7,528 bases of DNA, taken from assembly GCA_016201355.1 (NCBI GenBank), contig JACQCY010000031.1, forward strand, positions 1-7,528, in the 5' to 3' direction. The stretch's first letter is position 1. Every line of letters starts with the position of its first letter. A program made the position numbers and the translations under genes. This DNA is from Candidatus Yonathbacteria bacterium (GTDB taxonomy: Bacteria > Patescibacteriota > Minisyncoccia > Phycocordibacterales > UBA1550). Positions 4,324 through 7,528 of the stretch are shown here, piece by piece. The notes under the pieces were generated by a model, which saw nothing but the letters and a program-made list of their open reading frames with translations, searched no databases and was not told the origin of the DNA.

Positions 4324-6150
4324 ATGCTTGATTTCTTAACAAAAAAAACACCGCCTGCTCCGCAACAAAGCGAAAACACTATTCCCTTGTTGCCAGAGGA
4401 GCTCTATGGCAAAGGCGAGCTCAATCTTACCGATATTATCGCTCCTTCGGCGGTAAAAATAAATCCGAAAAACCTCAATCTCGGCGAAAAAGTCGCGCGC
4501 TCCTTTTTTGTCACCTCATACCCCAGCATTCTCTCGGACAACTGGCTTTCTCCGCTCATCAACCTTGATAAAGTTTTTGATATCGCTATCTATATTCACC
4601 CTGTTGACACGGCGATGATTATGAAAAAGTTTGAGAAAAAAGTCGCCGAGGTCCAAAGCCAAATAAACATTCGCGAGAGCAAAGGTTTTGTGCGCGACCC
4701 GATGCTCGAAGGCGCCTACCGCGACCTCGAGGATCTCCGCGACCGCCTCCAGCAAGCGCAAGAAAAAATGTTTGATGTGGGGCTCTACCTTTCTCTCTAC
4801 GCGGACACCGAGGAAGAGCTTGGCCATGTTGAAGCCGAAATAAAATCAATGCTTGAATCGCGCCTCATCTATATCCGCCCCGCTCTCTTCCAGCAAGAAG
4901 AAGCGTTTCAAACCATCATCCCCGTAAACGACGACAAGATCGCGGTTACCAAGAAAATAAACTCCGAACCGCTCTCAAGCTTTTTCCCTTTTGTGTCTTT
5001 TGACCTCACTTCGGACAAAGGCATCCTCTACGGCATCAACCGCCACAATTCATCCCTTGTCCTCTTTGACCGATTCTCTCTTGAAAACTACAATTCCGTC
5101 ACCTTTGCAAAGTCAGGATCGGGTAAGTCGTATGCGACCAAACTAGAAATCCTCCGCAGTCTGATGTTTGATACGGATGTTATTGTCATCGACCCCGAAA
5201 ATGAATACGAGTCTATGTCTGAAGCGGTCGGGGGCAGATTTTTCAATATTTCTCTCAACTCTGCGCACCATATCAACCCTTTTGATCTGCCGGCTCCGCG
5301 CGAAGACGAAGCGCCCGCGGACATCCTCCGCTCCAACATCATCTCTCTGGTGGGGCTTTTTCGCCTTATGCTAGGGGGGCTCACCGCCGAAGAAGACGCT
5401 ATCATTGACCGCGCCATTTCCGAGACATACGCGCTCAAAGACATCACCCCGAATTCAAATTTTACCGCAATGGAACCGCCCCTTCTTTCAGATTTTGAAA
5501 TGGTCCTCGCGGGGATGGAAGGAGCGGAAGGCATCCTTACCAAACTCACCAAATACACGCGCGGTTCGTGGGCTGGGTTTTTAAATCAACCTTCCAATGT
5601 TGATATCAACCGCAAATTCATCGTCTTTTCGGTTCGCGATATGGAAGACGACCTCAAGCCGGTAGCGATGTACATCGTAACGCATTTTATCTGGAATGCG
5701 ATCCGTCGCGCGCTCAAGAAGCGACTCCTGGTCGTTGACGAGGCGTGGTGGATGATGAAGTCCGAAGACACGGCATCCTTTCTTTTTTCACTCGCAAAGC
5801 GAGGTCGTAAATATTTTCTCGGTATCGCAACCATAACCCAAGATGTCAATGACTTCTTAAAATCGCCCTACGGTCTTCCTATCGTTACCAACTCGTCCAT
5901 ACAAATACTCCTCAAACAATCTCCCACCAACATTGACGCCGTTCAAAAAGCGTTCAACCTTACCGAAGAAGAAAAATTCCTCCTCCTTGAATCGGGAGTG
6001 GGGGAGGGTATCTTTTTTGCGGGAATGAAGCATGTCGCCATCAAGACCATCGCCTCGTACACCGAAGACCAGATCATCACTTCGGACCCGTCACAGCTCC
6101 TTGCTATAAAAAGAGCAAAGAGCGAACTCGCTACGGCAGAAGGGAGGTAG
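4324..6150 (+). CDS. virB4: VirB4 family T4SS ATPase
   Basis: The 608-residue protein looks full length for the Patescibacteria VirB4 group. The N-terminal domain (about 1-240) includes LGEKVARSFFVTSYP, VFDIAIYIHPVDT and a long coiled-coil hairpin at about 96-150. The ATPase domain follows. Its Walker A motif is AKSGSGKS at 262-269 (catalytic Lys268; Ala replaces the first Gly of the textbook motif). IDPENEYE lies at 289-296 and INPFDLP follows. Walker B is LLVVDE at 468-473 (Asp472, Glu473), followed by AWWMM. LAKRGRK at 490-496 would supply the arginine-finger region, and TITQDV at 503-508 the sensor Gln506. VirB4 proteins are hexameric cytosolic motors at the inner-membrane base of type IV secretion, conjugation or pilus machines. 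All catalytic motifs are intact, so it is probably active. It begins right after the inverted-repeat cassette with TTACCCCT-ATG and no Shine-Dalgarno sequence. Its composition is GC-richer than the cassettes. Confidence 0.95.
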   Translation: MLDFLTKKTPPAPQQSENTIPLLPEELYGKGELNLTDIIAPSAVKINPKNLNLGEKVARSFFVTSYPSILSDNWLSPLINLDKVFDIAIYIHPVDTAMIMKKFEKKVAEVQSQINIRESKGFVRDPMLEGAYRDLEDLRDRLQQAQEKMFDVGLYLSLYADTEEELGHVEAEIKSMLESRLIYIRPALFQQEEAFQTIIPVNDDKIAVTKKINSEPLSSFFPFVSFDLTSDKGILYGINRHNSSLVLFDRFSLENYNSVTFAKSGSGKSYATKLEILRSLMFDTDVIVIDPENEYESMSEAVGGRFFNISLNSAHHINPFDLPAPREDEAPADILRSNIISLVGLFRLMLGGLTAEEDAIIDRAISETYALKDITPNSNFTAMEPPLLSDFEMVLAGMEGAEGILTKLTKYTRGSWAGFLNQPSNVDINRKFIVFSVRDMEDDLKPVAMYIVTHFIWNAIRRALKKRLLVVDEAWWMMKSEDTASFLFSLAKRGRKYFLGIATITQDVNDFLKSPYGLPIVTNSSIQILLKQSPTNIDAVQKAFNLTEEEKFLLLESGVGEGIFFAGMKHVAIKTIASYTEDQIITSDPSQLLAIKRAKSELATAEGR

Positions 6151-6152
6151 GG

Positions 6153-6167
6153 TTGGCGTAAAGCCAA
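6153..6167 (+). terminator. weak hairpin just after virB4
   Basis: TTGGC-GTAAA-GCCAA forms a perfect 5-bp stem with a 5-base loop, 2 bases after the virB4 stop. It is followed only by ATTTC, not a proper T-run, so intrinsic termination would be inefficient. The presence of a new promoter candidate downstream makes a partial transcript boundary here plausible. Confidence 0.25.
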
Positions 6168-6276
6168 ATTTCAAATGTCTAATTTCAAATTTTAAAAATA
6201 ATGTTTTAATGAATTAATTTTAAAATTAAAAAATTAGAATTTATTTAAAAATTTGACATTTTTAAATTTAAAATTA
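6166..6276 (+). repeat. empty AT-rich inverted-repeat gap between virB4 and the secreted protein gene
   Basis: The left part (about 6166-6200, containing AAATTTCAAATGTC and AAATTTTAAA) and the right part (about 6241-6276, containing TTTAAAAATTTGACATTT and TTTAAATTT) are imperfect reverse complements, with a 7-base difference in the middle. The composition and ATTTTAAA-type words resemble the arms around the four-helix-bundle gene. No gene fits between them. It may be a related repeat without cargo, or simply a long AU-rich hairpin. Confidence 0.5.
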
Positions 6277-6281
6277 TCTCG

Positions 6282-6290
6282 TGGTATACT
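6282..6290 (+). promoter_or_regulatory. extended -10 promoter giving a probable leaderless mRNA
   Basis: TGGTATACT is a strong extended -10 (TGnTATACT). Only six bases (ATCTTT) separate it from the ATG at 6297, so the expected transcription start falls on or next to the A of the start codon. The best -35 at a normal spacing is a weak TTTAAA at 6261-6266 (18-base spacer). No Shine-Dalgarno sequence is possible in so short a leader. Confidence 0.6.
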
Positions 6291-6296
6291 ATCTTT

Positions 6297-7400
6297 ATGA
6301 AAAGTTCTCGTCTTTTTCTCTTTTTCATACTCCTTGCTTCCCCCGCATTTGTCCCTTTGTGGGGAGCCACCTCGACGACGCCGACATTGGAAGAAATGCA
6401 ACAACAAATGATGGATGATACGGCAAAAAGTGGCATAGGGTCTCTCCTTGACCTTAATAAAATCCGCGGAAATTCAATCGCTGAATATTTAAATGTGCGG
6501 ATAGCCCCGCAAAATCCAAAACCGGGAGAACAAGTGCGCGTATCGATAGAGAGCTACCTTACCGATTTAAATAAAGCAACAATCAAATGGACGGTCGACG
6601 GCAAAACCATTTCTCAAGGGATTGGCTATACTTCTTTTTCTTTTCCCGTAAGCTCCTCGGGAGGGTCGACAAAACTCACCATTTCCATCACCACCAATGC
6701 TGGAGACGAGGTCACGAGAGAATTTTCCTTTAACCCTGTCGGACTCACCGTTCTCTGGGAAGCCGATACCTATACTCCGCCATTTTATAAAGGCAAACCG
6801 CTCATCACCTATCAAGCCAGCGTCCGCGCTATCGCTATCCCCAACGAAACAAACACCAAAAACGCTCTTGATGCGGAGACGCTTGCGTATGTATGGAAAC
6901 AAGATGGCACAGCGAGCGAAAATACTTCCGGATATGGCAAAAATTCTTTTATTTTTACCGCTCCTCGTCCGTACGAACGAACAAAAGTGAGCGTGGGAGC
7001 CTCTTCTTTGAATAATACCATCAATTCTGAATTCAAACTTGCCATCCCTGTTGCCAACCCTTTTATTTTATTTCACGAAGATCATCCACTCCTCGGTATA
7101 TGGTATAATAGACCACTAGGAAAGGAATTGTCGCTGACTAAAAAAGAATTTTCTCTTCGCGCTGAGCCTTACTTTTTTTCAAAAGAAATAAGGGGGCAAT
7201 CATCGCTCGTGTATAATTGGGATCTTAACGGGCAAGCGGTTAATAATCCCGGACTTCTTATTACCTTAAGAAACGAAGCGGGGACAAAAGGGGATTCGTC
7301 CCTTTCCTTTGCGATGAGCGGACGACAAAAAACTTTTCAAACAGCGGATCAATCGCTCCTTATCCATTTTACCGCGGAAGAAGGGTCATCGGGCTTTTAA
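6297..7400 (+). CDS. exported PKD/Ig-like protein of the T4SS cluster
   Basis: The protein has 367 residues. It begins with a signal peptide: a basic start MKSSR, a hydrophobic core at about 6-21 and a likely cleavage site near residue 24. The mature part opens with a Glu/Gln/Met-rich helix (EEMQQQMMDD). A PKD/Ig-like beta-sandwich follows at about 64-146, with NPKPGEQVRVSIES, ATIKWTVDGK, YTSFSFPV and GDEVTREFSF. A second beta-rich region holds TYTPPFYKGK and YVWKQDG, and a third holds NPFILFHEDHPLLGIWYN and LVYNWDLNGQ. No C-terminal anchor or sorting signal is visible. From memory, comparable exported proteins recur next to virB4 and the pilin-like genes in Patescibacteria, suggesting a surface part of the machine, but no enzymatic motif is present and the role is unknown. 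The start is supported by the signal peptide and by the promoter six bases upstream. Confidence 0.75.
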   Translation: MKSSRLFLFFILLASPAFVPLWGATSTTPTLEEMQQQMMDDTAKSGIGSLLDLNKIRGNSIAEYLNVRIAPQNPKPGEQVRVSIESYLTDLNKATIKWTVDGKTISQGIGYTSFSFPVSSSGGSTKLTISITTNAGDEVTREFSFNPVGLTVLWEADTYTPPFYKGKPLITYQASVRAIAIPNETNTKNALDAETLAYVWKQDGTASENTSGYGKNSFIFTAPRPYERTKVSVGASSLNNTINSEFKLAIPVANPFILFHEDHPLLGIWYNRPLGKELSLTKKEFSLRAEPYFFSKEIRGQSSLVYNWDLNGQAVNNPGLLITLRNEAGTKGDSSLSFAMSGRQKTFQTADQSLLIHFTAEEGSSGF

Positions 7401-7412
7401 AATAATTTATCT

Positions 7413-7528
7413 ATGTTTTCCTTTAAAAATATCCCAAAAATCTTATCCTTCTTTCTTGTTATTTTTTTGATTGGAATTTCCATCGCCCACGCGGCAGGGT
7501 ATGTTCCTCTCGCCCCTCTCCCTATCGG
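7413..7528 (+). CDS. start of an exported protein, possibly a VirB2/TrbC-like pilin (partial)
   Basis: The window ends after 38 codons. They encode a signal peptide with a basic start (MFSFKNIPK), a hydrophobic core at about 11-24 and an AHA-AG cleavage region at residues 25-29. The mature protein would start near GYVPLAPLPI. A mature end of the form YxPLAPLP is what I recall from VirB2/TrbC-like pilin precursors in these clusters, and the gene order fits, but the two membrane helices that would prove it are not in view. It starts 12 bases after the previous stop, so it is probably in the same transcript. The start is preceded by TTATCT and has no Shine-Dalgarno sequence. Confidence 0.55.
   Translation, partial: MFSFKNIPKILSFFLVIFLIGISIAHAAGYVPLAPLPI

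Noticed and set aside
5088..5558. Minus-strand open frame inside virB4.
   Set aside because: It lies opposite conserved Walker A and following motifs of an intact ATPase and has no motifs of its own.
6253..6258. A perfect TTGACA that looks like a -35 box upstream of the exported PKD-like gene.
   Set aside because: It is 26 bases from the TATACT element, too far for a normal 16-18 base spacer, and it lies inside an AT-rich repeat arm where such a word can arise by chance.

Overview
The window looks like a piece of a Candidate Phyla Radiation (Patescibacteria) genome, probably a Parcubacteria-type lineage. This rests on protein resemblance: the VirB4, PrgI-family, TraC-like and VirB6-tail-like sequences read like the conserved type IV secretion/conjugation-like (T4SS) cluster of these bacteria. 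Supporting signs are the near absence of Shine-Dalgarno sequences and AT-rich gaps between genes of moderate GC. TGA is used as a normal stop (DUF4258 gene), which argues against the lineages that recode TGA.

Layout, all on the + strand: (1) the C-terminal part of a large Gly-rich/coiled-coil protein, probably the cytosolic tail of a VirB6/TrbL-like protein; (2) an acidic 234-aa conserved hypothetical protein; (3) a small AT-rich DUF4258/DUF2283 gene pair bounded by inverted repeats; (4) a PrgI-family (VirB3-position) membrane protein; (5) a TraC-like/VirB4-N-like protein whose first 23-24 residues come from a different family; (6) a four-helix-bundle (23S rRNA intervening-sequence, S23/Avd-like) gene with an internal deletion, enclosed by about 55-bp AT-rich inverted repeats; (7) a full-length VirB4 ATPase; (8) another AT-rich repeat gap, then a secreted PKD-like protein with a probable leaderless promoter; (9) the start of an exported protein, possibly the VirB2-like pilin, cut by the window end. 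Items 1, 2, 4, 5, 7, 8 and 9 would form one envelope machine: VirB4 as the cytosolic motor, PrgI, VirB6 and the TraC-like protein as its membrane or membrane-proximal partners, and two exported proteins as surface components.

The most interesting part is what sits between the T4SS genes. Three of the gaps hold AT-rich inverted-repeat families. Two of these carry passenger genes (DUF4258/DUF2283, and the four-helix-bundle gene) and one is empty. A perfect 141-bp direct repeat (3169-3309 and 3937-4077) carries the left end of the four-helix-bundle cassette and its first codons. In the first copy these codons run in frame into the TraC-like protein; in the second they run into a deleted four-helix-bundle gene. 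Both copies depart from the expected sequence at the same base. This is either a real recombination event that gave a core T4SS gene a new N-terminus, or an assembly artefact, and the two must be told apart.
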